A program made the translations under genes and the position numbers. This document shows, one piece after another, positions 33,323-41,818 of a stretch of 64,000 nt of DNA (position 1 is the stretch's first letter; each line of letters opens with the position of its first letter). The stretch covers positions 186,001-250,000 of the forward strand of contig SFVX01000001.1 of the NCBI GenBank assembly GCA_004561445.1, given 5' to 3'. The stretch is from a bacterium. GTDB lineage: Bacteria > Patescibacteriota > Saccharimonadia > Saccharimonadales > Saccharimonadaceae. The notes under the pieces are model-generated. The model made no database searches. It worked only from the letters and a program-made list of their open reading frames with translations, and was not told the DNA's origin.

Positions 33323-34394
33323 TTGGTTTAAAATCTTTCTTGTTAACAGAGTAGCGCCAGGCGCGGCTATTATCTACGATGACGAAGTAGCTAGTGTCGC
33401 GGACCTTGTAGTGGTTAATTGGGAGATGGATGGAATTATAGACATCGAGTAACTGGTCGAAGTCGTCAACGTCGGCAATGGCTACGCCACGGAAAGCTGG
33501 AGCTTTTTTGATACTAACGATAATGCCGTCATAGGCCGAGAGGAGCTTGCGAACATTTTCTTCATATGGGAATTTGTGGTTGCGGTAGCGATCGGCATAA
33601 ATGTAAGCGACAAGCACGGCACCCGAGAGCAAAACAACGAGAATCGAGAAGAATGCGATAGCGACGTGTCTAAAATCCATGTGATCCGGGATTTCGCGCA
33701 TGGTGGCTAGACTGTTATTTTTGACGGCAGTCTTAGCTTCGACGGAAGAATTGCTGGCGATCGGAATAGTAAAGTCTAAGCGTGTGCCAAAATCGGTGGC
33801 CTTGGCGAAGTTTTTCGGTTTGAGTTGGCCAGAGATAACGAGCGCAACATTGAGCGAGCCTTGCAAGGCAACACCGCGAGCGTCCGCCTCGAGCACGCGA
33901 AGTTGAGCGACATAGTTTTCGTAGGTAAGCTTGGTCGTGGCCGAAATGTCGGCGCTTTGACCGTCAATATGGAGCGTGTATTTGTCGGCGATTTCGGCCG
34001 GTTTGCTAGTCCAGACCTCGGAGCGCACACTGCCCTCAACTTTGCTAGCGTTCGAGACAGCAACGAGTTGATAGGTGAGGTCGCCCACGACAGGCTGGTC
34101 AAAATTAATCGTGTAATTATAATCGAGGTCGATTGTGTTAATGAGACTGGTCGGATAGCTACGGTTGACAGAGCCCTGAATATAGCTTTCGGCGTAACTG
34201 TTATTTGGGAGAAGATTGACTCTATAGTCGATTTTGGAGGCGGACTCGTCGTAATTTAGCACGCGCTCACCCTTATCACAAAACGCGTAAACTGTGCCGA
34301 TAGAGCCAATTAGGAACAATGCGGCAGCTAGAGTAAGTCCGAAACGCGTAAACGTGATAGCGTGATTTTCGATAAATTCTTTTATTTGTTGCAT
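33306..34394 (-). CDS. DUF5305-like membrane protein (copy 1)
   Basis: 362 aa: an N-terminal membrane helix (about 16-38), an external beta-rich domain of some 200 residues with SKIDYRVNLLPNNSY and LDYNYTINFDQPVVGDLTYQLVA, a second helix (about 245-270), and a cytoplasmic domain (DGIIVSIKKAP; DDFDQLLDVYNSIHLPINHY). This layout resembles DUF5305 proteins, which in other microbes accompany SipW-type signal peptidases. The function is unknown. It starts right after the signal peptidase gene. A clear paralogue lies at 38001-39074. Confidence 0.8.
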   Translation of the reverse strand: MQQIKEFIENHAITFTRFGLTLAAALFLIGSIGTVYAFCDKGERVLNYDESASKIDYRVNLLPNNSYAESYIQGSVNRSYPTSLINTIDLDYNYTINFDQPVVGDLTYQLVAVSNASKVEGSVRSEVWTSKPAEIADKYTLHIDGQSADISATTKLTYENYVAQLRVLEADARGVALQGSLNVALVISGQLKPKNFAKATDFGTRLDFTIPIASNSSVEAKTAVKNNSLATMREIPDHMDFRHVAIAFFSILVVLLSGAVLVAYIYADRYRNHKFPYEENVRKLLSAYDGIIVSIKKAPAFRGVAIADVDDFDQLLDVYNSIHLPINHYKVRDTSYFVIVDNSRAWRYSVNKKDFKPSEKTN

Positions 34395-35549
34395 TTATTT
34401 TCCTTTGTTAAATATCTCTTTTAGCCAAACGGTTGGGTAACCGATAAATTTACCAACTAGGTCGACGCGGCCGATAACTTCCCTACCGTTTACTTCGACA
34501 GCATCGGGATCATCATTGGCATCACCCTGAGTTGTAAAATAATATTCGCCCTCGCGCAGCTCCATCGAGATTGCGCGGTGCGTAACGATGCGACTATCCT
34601 TTCTAAAAACTAGTATATCACCAATTTTGATTTCGCTTGCGTCTAGTTTCTCGATAAGAACAGCGTCGCCACGTGCAAAGGTCGGGAGCATAGAGTTTGA
34701 TGCAATCGCGATAAGTTGATGGCGGAAGATGCCGGCAGTCAAGACGGTGAGGATGATGGCGGTGACGAGAATTGGAATAATGATAGCTATATAACTTGGT
34801 CTTTTGCCACGACCGTTTTCGTATTCGACGCCGCTGTACTTGATGACGCTTAGCATAATCGTAAATGGCAGGATGAGGTTGGTGACGGCGTATAGGTAGT
34901 CGCCGAGGTTTGGCACGATAGGAATAAGGTAAGGATAAAGTAAAATACTGAGGCGATAGACGAGGTTTGGTAAGAGACCGACGCGGTAAACAATAAAGCT
35001 TGAGAGCGATTCGCGCGCTAGGATAGGTAGAAATATGGTCGAAGTGAAGATGAAGAGCTGTTCGGCGGTTTGTGGGACGGAATTTGAGAGATTAATGAAT
35101 AAATAAGTTATACAAGTTAGCGTTGTAAATATTACAACAGCTGGTTTGGTTTTATTGATGGGCGCAACGATAATATAGCGCAAAAGCTCAATTACGATAG
35201 TTAAAATGAGCGTCGGCAGGAAATTTGCGAAGAAATTTTGTGTCGAAGTGATGGAATAGCCACGATTGAAGCCTAAAAAGAGGCCTAAAAGATAAATAAT
35301 AATACCATAACAGATAAGTTTGATGATAACGCTGCGAGTTAACATGTCGCGCGCAAAATGGCCGTCTTTACGAAGGCCGAGTAGATGAATGGCGGCGAAT
35401 AAAAAAATACTGATCGCAACGACAAGCAGCCAGGTTTTTAGGATGGTGTTTAGATTTTGGCCAAGACCAAAAATTGCCAGCAAGGCAACCAAAAAGCTAG
35501 CGCAAAGTGCATAAATAGCTTTTTGGTTACCTTTGGTAATGGCTGGCAT
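34395..35549 (-). CDS. SipW-type signal peptidase fused to a polytopic membrane domain
   Basis: 384 aa from ATG 35549 (an in-frame TTG lies at 35561). About eight membrane helices fill residues 1-270. The C-terminal 110 residues are an S26 peptidase: SNSMLPTF carries the serine (about 286), THRAI a histidine where LepB has lysine (about 322), followed by FTTQGDANDDPD. This Ser-His form is the SipW/ER-type, which processes TasA-like fibre proteins. Ordinary SipW proteins have about 190 aa and two helices, so the large N-terminal part is unusual. It lies between its probable substrate gene (35564-36115) and the DUF5305-like gene. Confidence 0.9.
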   Translation of the reverse strand: MPAITKGNQKAIYALCASFLVALLAIFGLGQNLNTILKTWLLVVAISIFLFAAIHLLGLRKDGHFARDMLTRSVIIKLICYGIIIYLLGLFLGFNRGYSITSTQNFFANFLPTLILTIVIELLRYIIVAPINKTKPAVVIFTTLTCITYLFINLSNSVPQTAEQLFIFTSTIFLPILARESLSSFIVYRVGLLPNLVYRLSILLYPYLIPIVPNLGDYLYAVTNLILPFTIMLSVIKYSGVEYENGRGKRPSYIAIIIPILVTAIILTVLTAGIFRHQLIAIASNSMLPTFARGDAVLIEKLDASEIKIGDILVFRKDSRIVTHRAISMELREGEYYFTTQGDANDDPDAVEVNGREVIGRVDLVGKFIGYPTVWLKEIFNKGK

Positions 35550-35563
35550 TTTTTCTCGCAAGA

Positions 35564-36115
35564 TTATTTAGCTTGATTGTAGACTAGTTGCAAGCTAAGA
35601 TCGACGTCAACATTCTCTGATGGAAGATCGGCGGAGTTGGCTGGCGCAACGTATTCGACGCGAACCACAACATCGGCATTATTGCCAACGTTCAAAGCAG
35701 TGCTTAGCGTGGCATTCGAGCTAGTATAGGGGGTGCCAGCATAGTTGACAGTGTAAGTGAGATACTTGCTCTGCTCGGGTGCGAGCGCGGACATATTTAG
35801 CTGATTTAGCACGGCATTGAAGGTACCGTCATTGACAGCCTTAATAGTGAAGGCGCAAAAATCACCCGGCTTCTTGAGCGTTGAGTTAAATTGCACGTTG
35901 GTGCCGGTAATAGCGTTGACAGTAACCGTTTGCGAGCCATCAACGGTTCTATAAGAATTTTCGTCAAAGTGAATGCTCCACTTGTTCTTCTCTACAGTGA
36001 CGGTTCCCTCGATGTTGAGTTGCTGCGTGTAAGCAGCAAAACCGATTCCCATAGAGAGAACAGCGAGTGCAAGGACGAAAATTGCAATAAGTTGTGTTTG
36101 CTTTTGCTTTTTCAT
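35564..36115 (-). CDS. TasA/camelysin-like secreted fibre protein (copy 1)
   Basis: 183 aa. The N-terminus LSMGIGFAAYTQQLNIEGT is the SipW-type signal sequence with its cleavage region, followed by a single beta-sandwich domain (KPGDFCAFTIKAVNDGTFNAVL; VRVEYVAPANSADLP). In Bacillus such proteins form biofilm fibres or are surface peptidases (camelysin); no metal-binding HEXXH is present here, so a structural role is more likely. AAGGAAAG precedes the ATG. It is first in a four-gene operon and is about half identical by eye to the product of 39103-39666. Confidence 0.85.
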   Translation of the reverse strand: MKKQKQTQLIAIFVLALAVLSMGIGFAAYTQQLNIEGTVTVEKNKWSIHFDENSYRTVDGSQTVTVNAITGTNVQFNSTLKKPGDFCAFTIKAVNDGTFNAVLNQLNMSALAPEQSKYLTYTVNYAGTPYTSSNATLSTALNVGNNADVVVRVEYVAPANSADLPSENVDVDLSLQLVYNQAK

Positions 36116-36149
36116 ACTTTCCTTTTTTGTTTTTAGATTTTACACGATT

Positions 36150-36158
36150 ATTTTAACA
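36150..36158 (-). promoter_or_regulatory. Extended -10 promoter of the SipW/TasA-like operon
   Basis: TGT-TAAAAT inside CTTATGTTAAAAT, about 35 nt before the ATG. The same sequence stands before the paralogous gene at 39666. Confidence 0.6.
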
Positions 36159-36195
36159 TAAGTGGCATAGAAAATGCAAATTTTTAGCGATAGAT

Positions 36196-36201
36196 TATAA
36201 T
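36196..36201 (+). promoter_or_regulatory. -10 box of the 36208-36735 gene
   Basis: TATAAT, 6 nt before the ATG; no ribosome site. Confidence 0.6.
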
Positions 36202-36207
36202 AGAAAT

Positions 36208-36735
36208 ATGAATATTTTGGCGGTGCTTGGCTGGACGATTTTTGGACTGTTTTTCTTATTTGCACTGTTTGCGTTTACGGGGGCGCCTTATGTGCCGACA
36301 TTGAGTCGTGAGATTGAGCAAGCTTTTCGCAAATTATATAAGCTCGGGCCGCGCGATGTATTGGTGGATCTGGGGTCGGGAGATGGCACAGTACTACTTG
36401 CGGGCGCAAAATGTGGCACTAAGGTTTTTGGCGTGGAGCTGAATCCGATTTTGGTCTGGATTTCGAGGTTTAGGCTGAGAAATTTTAAGCGCGCCAAGGT
36501 GGAGCTGGGGAATATTTTTAGTTATCGCTTCCCCGATGATACGACAGTAGTTTATCTGTTCGGCGAAGATAGAGATATTAGAAAGTTTGCGAAGAAAATC
36601 CAAGATGAGAGTGTGCGACTGGGGCGCCCACTCTTTGTGATTTCGCAAGGGTTTAAAATACCTGGGCTTAAAGAATTAGGGGCCGAGCGCGCATTTTTCT
36701 TGTTTAAGATAGATGCTAATTCTCGGTTTGAGTGA
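36208..36735 (+). CDS. Membrane-anchored SAM-dependent methyltransferase-like protein
   Basis: 175 aa. A hydrophobic N-terminal segment (about 3-25) precedes a class I methyltransferase core: VLVDLGSGDGTVLL is the SAM-binding loop and VFGVELNPILVW the second strand. The target is unknown. It lies between the two surface-protein cassettes but on the opposite strand, and its 3' end overlaps the converging 36716-37939 gene by 20 nt. Confidence 0.8.
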   Translation: MNILAVLGWTIFGLFFLFALFAFTGAPYVPTLSREIEQAFRKLYKLGPRDVLVDLGSGDGTVLLAGAKCGTKVFGVELNPILVWISRFRLRNFKRAKVELGNIFSYRFPDDTTVVYLFGEDRDIRKFAKKIQDESVRLGRPLFVISQGFKIPGLKELGAERAFFLFKIDANSRFE

Positions 36736-37939
36736 GTGGCTTATACTCAATTACGCCAGACGGGGCGCGAGCATATTCCTCATCAGTGACAGCGCGGAAA
36801 CGGTTACCGGTATATCCCGCCATAAAACCTTTGAAAGCTTGGTAACTTTTCTCATTTTCTAGGTCCCAGACGCGCTCGTAGTTATTTTGCGAGTCGATAT
36901 ATTTTTGACGAATTAAATCATAGTTGACGCTACGATTTTTCCAAAGTTTGGCGATATTATTAGCGCTTTCTTTTAACATATCGTTAGGACTTGCGGCATT
37001 TTCATCCCAGGTTTCCGTTTCGATAACCGATTGATTAAACTCGTCAGTAAACTTTAGCGACTTGAGTGACTTGATTAAACTAGGTTGATAAGCGACCAGC
37101 TGATCTTCTGGCGTCGTAATAAAGGCCGCACCATAGACAATGTAGTAGCCGGCAATATCGGAAGAGTTGTAATTTATGACAGTGCCAGTAAATATACCCT
37201 CACCACGCTTGTCGTCCGGGTTTGCAATATCTTCGGTTGTAAAAGTTGCGCGCAGAGTCGTATCGTCTTTAGCTTGAGTGTCAAAGCTAGTATTGTTTTG
37301 TGAGATATCGGTTTTGGTGAAGTCTGTGAGCTTTGGAAAATGGAAATCCGCAAATTCTACCTTGTAGGATTGAATATTATCAGTGTAGGCGTTAAAGCTA
37401 GTATAGAAGCTTTCAACATCGCCGAGGCGAATGACGGGGGCATATGCGTAAACGCCGTATTTATCCGAGTCGACATTAGCGTAACGCTGGTAAACATTGC
37501 GTTCATCATAGTTGCGCATGAGCGGCTTCGATTGAAGCTGATAATAAATGCCGAAGCGTTTGTCGTCTGGATTATAGGCGTAGATGGCAGTAGTCTCAGC
37601 CTGCCCCGTAGTTTCGACTTTCCAGCCTTCAGGAATTTTCATTGAGAAGTTTTCGTCCGTATAATCAACGAGATTGACTGAGTTGTCTATCTCGGTAATC
37701 TTAATCTCCTCGTCTGAAAAGTAAACGATTTGCGCTTCATTATACTTACGATAGACATAAGTGCCAATAAAAATCAAAAGTAGCACCATTAGAATGGCGA
37801 TTCTCTTCAGGGAGGCTTGCTGATGCGGGGCTAAATTATGATATTTAGTACGAAGTTTTGCAAAAAGTGTGCTTTTAGAATCTTTTTGTTTCTTCGTGGA
37901 AGCACGAGAAGCCGAGTTGGTCTTTTGACTTTTTGGCAT
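36716..37939 (-). CDS. Membrane-anchored extracellular protein of unknown function
   Basis: 407 aa: a basic Ser/Lys-rich cytoplasmic N-terminus (1-45), one membrane helix (about 47-65), then an external region. NFSMKIPEGWKVET and ALIKSLKSLKF-like pieces recall the PsbP/DUF1795 fold found in many lipoproteins, but the match is weak. The last 90 residues are charged and helical. It stands between the two TasA-like cassettes and has its own promoter. Confidence 0.65.
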   Translation of the reverse strand: MPKSQKTNSASRASTKKQKDSKSTLFAKLRTKYHNLAPHQQASLKRIAILMVLLLIFIGTYVYRKYNEAQIVYFSDEEIKITEIDNSVNLVDYTDENFSMKIPEGWKVETTGQAETTAIYAYNPDDKRFGIYYQLQSKPLMRNYDERNVYQRYANVDSDKYGVYAYAPVIRLGDVESFYTSFNAYTDNIQSYKVEFADFHFPKLTDFTKTDISQNNTSFDTQAKDDTTLRATFTTEDIANPDDKRGEGIFTGTVINYNSSDIAGYYIVYGAAFITTPEDQLVAYQPSLIKSLKSLKFTDEFNQSVIETETWDENAASPNDMLKESANNIAKLWKNRSVNYDLIRQKYIDSQNNYERVWDLENEKSYQAFKGFMAGYTGNRFRAVTDEEYARAPSGVIEYKPLTQTEN

Positions 37940-37945
37940 TTTATT

Positions 37946-37954
37946 ATATTAACA
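37946..37954 (-). promoter_or_regulatory. Extended -10 promoter of the 36716-37939 gene
   Basis: TGT-TAATAT, 6 nt before the ATG. An overlapping TATAAT lies 3 nt from the ATG and is less likely. Confidence 0.5.
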
Positions 37955-38000
37955 TTTTTTCGCGTTCTCGTCAAATTAACGATAGCTTTTTGATGCAAAA

Positions 38001-39074
38001 TTATTTTTTATGTTTTAAACGACGGATCTTATAGTCGGAAGCAGTTAAAGTGTAGCGCCAAGCATTACGCTCGCTCAAGACAACAAAGTGACTGGCGGTT
38101 TTGGTTTGATAAAAGTTAATTGGTTGATGTACGGTGTTATATGCGTCTAAAAGTTCATCGAAATCTGTAACTTCATGAATCTTATAGCTTTTAAGTTCGA
38201 GTGGCGAACGCAAATCAACCAAAATATCATCATAAGCAGAGCGAATTTTTTGAACACTATATTCATAATAATGCTTAGTGTTATATGCGTGGTACGACTG
38301 ATAGGCGAGAAGCGCCAGGATTAGCGATGCGACGAACGATGCAATACTAAACAAGCGCGCAAAAAGCTTAAAACTATTATCGATGCTAACAACAGTGCGA
38401 TAGTTTTTATTAACATTGTCGCCAGACTCCACTGTGGCTGCAATTCGAATGTCGTGTTTCGTAAGCGGAAGTTCGAGACGAAGCGCAGAGTCGAAATCAA
38501 CATATTTCAGAAGATCATGGGTCGTGATTTTGCCATCAATGCGAAGCTCAACAGCTAGTGTGCCGTCAGCCGTACTAGATAGTTTACGAAAATCATCCAT
38601 GATTTGAACATAGTTGTCGTAGTCGATATTAATATCTTCGCTAATATCTAGCTTTGACGAATTCTCGATGGATTTAGTTTTAACCTCGGTTAGCGGATAT
38701 TCGCGAGCACCAAATTCATAACTACCACCATCGGAATTTTCAGTCGCAGTAACCGTAGCGACTAGCTGATAAGATAAATCGCCAGAAACCGGCGACGAAA
38801 AATCTGCCACATAATTATAGTTTGCGGTAATATATTCGATTAGATACGCCACGTAGACATCACGACGCGCACAATTACCGATGAGCGGGCTACTATTTTC
38901 GAAGCTACAGACTTCGTAATCGATTTTACTCTTTGAGTCATCGTAACTTAAACTGACAGTTTTGTCTGTATGAAAACCATAAAAACAGGAGAGCATGCCA
39001 ACGATTACTAACGCAACAGACGCAAAGATCAGGCCGGGATGGCGCGTATCTTTTTGACGTAGCTTTCGTGTCAT
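38001..39074 (-). CDS. DUF5305-like membrane protein (copy 2)
   Basis: 357 aa with the same plan as the 33306-34394 product: N-terminal helix, external domain starting SKIDYEVCSFENSS, YNYVADFSSPVSGDLSYQLVATV, second helix (about 245-265) and cytoplasmic end DFDELLDAYNTVHQPINFYQT. GGAGGAG lies just before the ATG. It follows the second TasA-like gene by 28 nt. No signal peptidase gene accompanies this pair, so it probably depends on the enzyme from the first cassette. Confidence 0.8.
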   Translation of the reverse strand: MTRKLRQKDTRHPGLIFASVALVIVGMLSCFYGFHTDKTVSLSYDDSKSKIDYEVCSFENSSPLIGNCARRDVYVAYLIEYITANYNYVADFSSPVSGDLSYQLVATVTATENSDGGSYEFGAREYPLTEVKTKSIENSSKLDISEDINIDYDNYVQIMDDFRKLSSTADGTLAVELRIDGKITTHDLLKYVDFDSALRLELPLTKHDIRIAATVESGDNVNKNYRTVVSIDNSFKLFARLFSIASFVASLILALLAYQSYHAYNTKHYYEYSVQKIRSAYDDILVDLRSPLELKSYKIHEVTDFDELLDAYNTVHQPINFYQTKTASHFVVLSERNAWRYTLTASDYKIRRLKHKK

Positions 39075-39102
39075 ACTCTCCTCCGTTTGATTCTGCTAGA
39101 TT

Positions 39103-39666
39103 TTAGCCCTGTTCGTAGCCAAGAGCAACTGAGAGGCTAACCTCGGTATCAGTAGCAGGAAGATCCTCGGCAGCAATATCACTGCGATAATCGACGCGAA
39201 CAATTACATTCTTGGCGTTGTTGCCGGTATTGTAATTAAGCACATCCATAATATTGGTAGCAGAAGAAGTGTATTCTGTACCATTATAGGAAACCGAGAA
39301 TTTGAGAAGCTTAGCCTCAGCTTCAGTAAGTTGAGTCATCGTGATACTTTTTAGAATGGCATCAAAAGTACCGTCATTGATAACGTCAACTGAAAAGGCG
39401 TAGTAGTCGCCAGGTTTATTGAGTTTTACTTTGAAATTGGCAGTAGTAGTAGCGGTATCAAGGGTGAGATTTTCACCAGTGACGGAGCCGGCGACCTCTT
39501 GAAGGCTATTTTTTTTAAAGTGGACGCTCCACTTATTAGTGCCAACCGTTGCAGTACCGTTGATATTAAGTGTCTGAGCATAGGCGGCAAAGCCCACAGA
39601 CATAAACAATACTGCAAAAGCCAAGACGCCAATGAGAGCAACTTGGATATTCTTTTGTTTTTGCAT
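39103..39666 (-). CDS. TasA/camelysin-like secreted fibre protein (copy 2)
   Basis: 187 aa. SipW-type signal LFMSVGFAAYAQTLNINGT, then a beta-sandwich domain with NKWSVHFKKNS, NKPGDYYAFSVDVINDGTF and VIVRVDYRSD, all with counterparts in the 35564-36115 protein (NKWSIHFDENS, KPGDFCAFTIKAVNDGTF, VVVRVEYVAP). AAGGAA precedes the ATG. It is first of a two-gene unit. Confidence 0.85.
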   Translation of the reverse strand: MQKQKNIQVALIGVLAFAVLFMSVGFAAYAQTLNINGTATVGTNKWSVHFKKNSLQEVAGSVTGENLTLDTATTTANFKVKLNKPGDYYAFSVDVINDGTFDAILKSITMTQLTEAEAKLLKFSVSYNGTEYTSSATNIMDVLNYNTGNNAKNVIVRVDYRSDIAAEDLPATDTEVSLSVALGYEQG

Positions 39667-39701
39667 AGTGTTCCTTTTTTATTTTATAGACCTTTGACGT
39701 G

Positions 39702-39730
39702 ATTTTAACATAAGAAGTATAATTTTGCAA
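39702..39730 (-). promoter_or_regulatory. Promoter of the second TasA-like cassette
   Basis: Minus strand TTGCAA, 17-nt spacer, TAAAAT preceded by TGT. It shares TTATGTTAAAAT with the promoter of copy 1. It lies close to the tRNA-Arg terminator. Confidence 0.7.
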
Positions 39731-39731
39731 G

Positions 39732-39751
39732 AAAAAAGCGCAAATGGCGCT
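39732..39751 (-). terminator. Terminator of tRNA-Arg
   Basis: AGCGC pairs with GCGCT around a 5-nt loop, followed by T6 on the minus strand, 10 nt after the tRNA CCA. Confidence 0.85.
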
Positions 39752-39763
39752 AGATTGTTCTGG

Positions 39764-39837
39764 TACACCCAGTAGGGTTCGAACCTACGACCTTCTGTTC
39801 CGAAGACAGACGCTCTAATCCGCTGAGCTATGGGTGC
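39764..39837 (-). tRNA. tRNA-Arg (anticodon TCG)
   Basis: Acceptor GCACCCA pairs with TGGGTGT, anticodon loop CTTCGGA (anticodon TCG), T arm GTAGG-TTCGAAC-CCTAC. The CCA end is encoded (39763-39761). TCG rather than ACG means this tRNA can read CGN codons without A34 deamination. Confidence 0.96.
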
Positions 39838-39846
39838 GACATAGAT

Positions 39847-39875
39847 ATTATACCACTTTTGGCGAGCGATGCTAA
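39847..39875 (-). promoter_or_regulatory. Promoter of tRNA-Arg
   Basis: Minus strand TTAGCA, 17-nt spacer, TATAAT preceded by TGG. The start of transcription falls only a few bases before the tRNA. Confidence 0.7.
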
Positions 39876-39894
39876 GGGTATGCCTTCTATGCTG

Positions 39895-39900
39895 TATAAT
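39895..39900 (+). promoter_or_regulatory. -10 box of murB-folD
   Basis: TATAAT, 6 nt before the ATG at 39907; supports that start over the in-frame ATG at 39859. Confidence 0.6.
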
Positions 39901-39906
39901 AAATAT

Positions 39907-40923
39907 ATGAATATACGCGAAAATGTCCCAATTTCTACTTTAACTACGATGCGACTCGGTGGCGCGGCCCGCTATGTGATCGACATTGACAAGGTCGAAG
40001 ATTTGTCGCAAGCTTATGCTTTTGCAAAAGAAAAGAATCTGCCAGTATATGTCTTGGGCAACGGAAGTAATATTATCGGGCGCGATGGCGGTTTTAATGG
40101 TGTGATTTTGGTCTGTAAATTGACAGGCATGGGCATTTTGCGCGAAGAAAAAGACGAGGCGGTGCAGCTTTATAGTTACAGTGGCGAGCTGCTCGACGAT
40201 TTTGTAACTTATGGCACCGAGATGGGCTATTCTGGCATGGAGGCGCTGAGTGCAATCCCGGGGACGGTGGGTGCGGCGCCAGTGCAGAATGTGGGCGCAT
40301 ATGGACAAGATATTTCGCAAAGCCTTGTCGAGGTGGAAGTTTTCGACACAGAAACGGGCGAGATTAAGACTTTGCCAAAAGACCAGTTAGAGCTTAGCTA
40401 TAGGCACAGCATTTTTAACCATGGTGAGCTCGTAGGAAGATACTTTATTACTAAAGTTGTAGTTGAGCTACATAAGGGTCACTTGACGCCGCCGTTTTAT
40501 AATTCCCTACAAGCTTACATCGACGAACATAGTATCATTGACTTTTCGCCAGATTCGATTCGCCAGTGTGTGCGCGCAGTACGCGAGTCGAAGTTGCCGG
40601 ATCCAGAGTTGATCGCAAGTAGTGGATCTTTCTTTAAGAACGTTTATCTTTCGCCGGAAGAAGCGGCGGGCGCCGAAGCGGCAGGGATTCCAGTTTGGGA
40701 TGGCGGCAAAGTGCCAAGCGGCTGGCTAATTGAACATGCCGGACTAAAAGGTCAAGAATTTCATGGCATGCGCGTATCTGACAAGGCAGCACTAGTACTA
40801 ATCAACGAAAGCGCCAAAAGTTATGCGGATCTCGCTGCGGCACGCGCAGAGATTATCAAGATTGTGAAAGATAAATTTGGCTTTACGCTCGAGCAAGAAC
40901 CGATGGAACTGGGAGACGAATAA
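39907..40923 (+). CDS. murB: UDP-N-acetylmuramate dehydrogenase
   Basis: 338 aa. FAD enzyme that reduces the enolpyruvyl product of MurA to UDP-MurNAc. NISTLTTMRLGG-like start, VLGNGSNIIGRDGGFNGVIL binds FAD, GMEALSAIPGTVGAAPVQNVGAYGQ is the family signature, SGSFFKN holds the catalytic serine and EQEP near the end the catalytic glutamate. Size and absence of the extra Tyr loop fit type I/II forms loosely. Its stop overlaps the folD start (TAATG). MurA is encoded 18 kb away at 57596. Confidence 0.95.
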   Translation: MNIRENVPISTLTTMRLGGAARYVIDIDKVEDLSQAYAFAKEKNLPVYVLGNGSNIIGRDGGFNGVILVCKLTGMGILREEKDEAVQLYSYSGELLDDFVTYGTEMGYSGMEALSAIPGTVGAAPVQNVGAYGQDISQSLVEVEVFDTETGEIKTLPKDQLELSYRHSIFNHGELVGRYFITKVVVELHKGHLTPPFYNSLQAYIDEHSIIDFSPDSIRQCVRAVRESKLPDPELIASSGSFFKNVYLSPEEAAGAEAAGIPVWDGGKVPSGWLIEHAGLKGQEFHGMRVSDKAALVLINESAKSYADLAAARAEIIKIVKDKFGFTLEQEPMELGDE

Positions 40924-41699
40924 TGAAAAGCTTAAACGGACGTGAGTTGGTTGGATATATTAAGGAACGCCAAGCTAAGCAGGTGCGATCCTTGCGTGGA
41001 CGTAAGATTCTTCCAAAATTAGCGATCTTCTACGACAATGACAGTCCAGTGATTGCAAAATATATGTCGCTAAAACAAAAATACGGCGACGATATCGGAA
41101 TTGCGGTTGAAGTTCAAAAGATTAATTCTAAAAATGCCGAGCAGCTACTAAAAGCTGCTGCCGGAGACGTCGCAACGACTGGCATTATCGTACAACTGCC
41201 ACTAGCCGAAGTCTCAATGAATGTGCTTGACTTAATTCCGATCGAGAAAGATGTGGATGGTCTGCGCGGCATGAGCGACACGGCAACTGCAATGGCTATT
41301 CATTGGCTTTTGACTGGATATGATATCGATATTAAGTCAAAGAAGATTGCAATTGTTGGACATGGCAAACTAGTTGGTGCTCCGCTTGAAAAAATGTGGC
41401 GCGAATCCGGTTACAATGTAACTGTTTTCGATAAAGGCGATGACATCTCAAAGCTTAACGAATACAATTTGATTGTAACAGCAACTGGCGTGCCGGGTCT
41501 AATCAAGAGCGAGATGGTGCAACCAGGGGCGGTAGTTGTAGACGCCGGTACCGCGAGCGAAGGCGGCGTAATCAAGGGCGACCTCGACGAGGCGGCACGC
41601 GAGCGCGACGACTTTATCGTAACACCGAAGATTGGCGGCGTCGGCCCATTAACAGTTGCGATGTTATTTGAAAAAGTCATCCAAGCAGCGTCGAAATAA
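40923..41699 (+). CDS. folD: Methylenetetrahydrofolate dehydrogenase/cyclohydrolase
   Basis: 258 aa. Interconverts methylene- and formyl-tetrahydrofolate using NADP. IAKYMSLKQKYGDDIGI holds the Tyr/Lys catalytic pair, GIIVQLPLAE and IPIEKDVDGLRGMSD line the folate pocket, KKIAIVGHGKLVGAPLEKM is the nucleotide-binding loop. Somewhat shorter than the usual 280-300 aa, and the classical GRS-x-VGKP loop is replaced by GHGKLVGAP. A bidirectional terminator follows. Confidence 0.95.
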   Translation: MKSLNGRELVGYIKERQAKQVRSLRGRKILPKLAIFYDNDSPVIAKYMSLKQKYGDDIGIAVEVQKINSKNAEQLLKAAAGDVATTGIIVQLPLAEVSMNVLDLIPIEKDVDGLRGMSDTATAMAIHWLLTGYDIDIKSKKIAIVGHGKLVGAPLEKMWRESGYNVTVFDKGDDISKLNEYNLIVTATGVPGLIKSEMVQPGAVVVDAGTASEGGVIKGDLDEAARERDDFIVTPKIGGVGPLTVAMLFEKVIQAASK

Positions 41700-41730
41700 A
41701 ACTGCATTCTTGGCGCAAAATTACGCCAAC

Positions 41731-41763
41731 AAAAATACTCCAGATTGCTCTGGAGTATTTTTT
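41731..41763. terminator. Bidirectional terminator between folD and the LPKTG surface protein gene
   Basis: AAATACTCCAGA pairs with TCTGGAGTATTT around TTGC, with T6 on the plus strand and TTTTT on the minus strand. Confidence 0.92.
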
Positions 41764-41818
41764 AGTTTTCCCGTCTGACTATGCTTCTCGGGAAGAAGTC
41801 TATACTAGGCGGTCAAAC

